64,000 bases of DNA from contig OY987302.1 in NCBI GenBank assembly GCA_963920635.1, positions 35,625,278 through 35,689,277 of the forward strand. The letters are read 5' to 3'. Origin of the DNA: Pseudeuparius sepicola (Eukaryota > Arthropoda > Insecta > Coleoptera > Anthribidae). Of the stretch, positions 63,521-64,000 are shown in pieces. The translations under genes and the position numbers were made by a program. Numbering within the stretch: the first letter of the stretch is position 1; every line of letters starts with the position of its first letter. The notes below the pieces were generated by a model that was not told where the DNA came from, did not search any database, and worked only from the letters and a program-made list of their open reading frames with translations.

Positions 63521-64000
63521 ATGCCCGATCATTCAAAAGAAAAAATTCAAGTTGTCGAAGAGTTGCATAAACCGACCCGAAAAAATTATCCTCGTCGTAG
63601 GACGGTAATTAAAGGGTTGGACGATCTCTGGCAGGCAGATCTCGGTCAATTGGATCAATATGCGAAGCAAAATAGAAATTTTATATTTATTCTGGTCGTG
63701 ATCGATTGTTTTTCAAAATACGTGTGGTGTAAACCACTTAAATCAAAGACGGGCGAAGAGGTCACAAAGGCTTTTGGTGAAATTTTAAAAAAATCTAATA
63801 GACACCCGCAAAATCTTCAAACAGACCACGGAAAGGAATTCTATAATACACACTTTAATAAACTGATGAAGTCGTACGACATTAACCATTACAGCACGTT
63901 TAGCAATACAAAAGCCGCCATTGTGGAAAGAGTGATCCGTACCTTAAAAGAAAAATTATTCAAATATTTCAGTTTAAGCGGGAAATATAAATGGCTCGAT
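63521..64000 (+). CDS. Retroviral-type integrase, Polinton B (partial, runs off window)
   Basis: 160 codons open to the window end, start ATG 63521. 'KNYPRRRTVIKGLDDLWQAD' (first Asp), 'FILVVIDCFSKYVWCKPLKS', 'NLQTDHGKEFYNTHF' (second Asp), 'IVERVIRTLKEKLF' (Glu): the DDE triad is complete and, unlike A, unbroken. The chromodomain expected from A lies beyond 64000. Known role: integration of element DNA. Confidence 0.9.
   Translation, partial: MPDHSKEKIQVVEELHKPTRKNYPRRRTVIKGLDDLWQADLGQLDQYAKQNRNFIFILVVIDCFSKYVWCKPLKSKTGEEVTKAFGEILKKSNRHPQNLQTDHGKEFYNTHFNKLMKSYDINHYSTFSNTKAAIVERVIRTLKEKLFKYFSLSGKYKWLD

Larger units (their letters stand above)
55949..64000 (+). mobile_element. Polinton/adintovirus-like element B (largely intact, right end outside window)
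   Basis: Eleven genes on plus: PLA2/minor capsid, protease, penton, small ORF, major capsid, exonuclease-like, membrane, IAP, ATPase, DUF8207-like, fibre-like and integrase. Shared genes are in the same order as element A, with roughly 55-65% protein identity by eye. Open frames and tight spacing suggest recent activity. PolB and the right terminus lie beyond 64000. The OB-like gene expected at the left is absent. Confidence 0.9.

Overview
The window looks like chromosomal DNA of an arthropod, most likely an insect. It is AT-rich and has one short-exon spliced gene with TATA and GT-AG signals. Almost everything else is transposable elements typical of insects: BEL/Pao, Ty3/gypsy and copia LTR elements, two LINE types, a TAA-targeted R4/Dong-like LINE, foldback elements, a hAT remnant and two Polinton (Maverick)/adintovirus-like elements. 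I cannot place the order. No rRNA gene, CRISPR array or bacterial gene was seen.

Layout. 1-7.7 kb: sparse sequence with a gypsy RT scrap (1478-1912), a decayed minus-strand LINE (2006-4795) and a dispersed repeat (6311-6994). 7.7-10.0 kb: a phase-consistent six-exon gene for a predicted 163-aa protein with a KEN-box-like motif, the only candidate cellular gene. 10.98-12.0 kb: copia remnant. 12.0-26.8 kb: one minus-strand gypsy element. Its integrase is interrupted by a plus-strand BEL element (14502-20407, TSD AATAT), its leader by a foldback element (23888-25910) and its 5' LTR by hAT debris. 26.8-33.2 kb: a LINE split by a second foldback element (27189-30316) and a solo LTR (31492-32969, TSD TATT). 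The foldback itself holds another solo LTR (27388-28742, TSD ATAT).

34-51.5 kb: Polinton A, a decayed element with genes for a small OB-like protein, penton, major capsid, a small membrane protein, an IAP-like BIR-RING protein, packaging ATPase, a DUF8207-like protein, two fibre-like proteins, integrase with chromodomain, an unknown protein and convergent protein-primed PolB. A minus-strand BEL element (35016-41030, TSD AACTA) sits inside its penton gene. 52.3-54.5 kb: R4/Dong-like LINE at a TAA run. 54.7-55.95 kb: tRNA-like relic, minisatellite and a ~190-bp tandem repeat. 55.95-64 kb: Polinton B, a related and mostly intact element in the same orientation, cut off by the window end inside integrase. 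Its genes run PLA2/minor capsid, adenain-like protease, penton, small ORF, major capsid, exonuclease-like, membrane protein, IAP, ATPase, DUF8207-like, fibre-like, integrase.

How it works together. The Polinton genes encode a capsid, genome packaging, self-integration and (in A) protein-primed replication, plus a possible anti-apoptotic factor. Points of most interest are: an in-frame A_AAA_AAC slippery heptamer linking the PLA2 gene to an ATG-less protease; two TATA-box classes that separate replication genes (CTATATAGG) from virion genes (TATAAAAG); IAP genes in both elements; and a stack of nested insertions whose target duplications and empty sites can be read directly.
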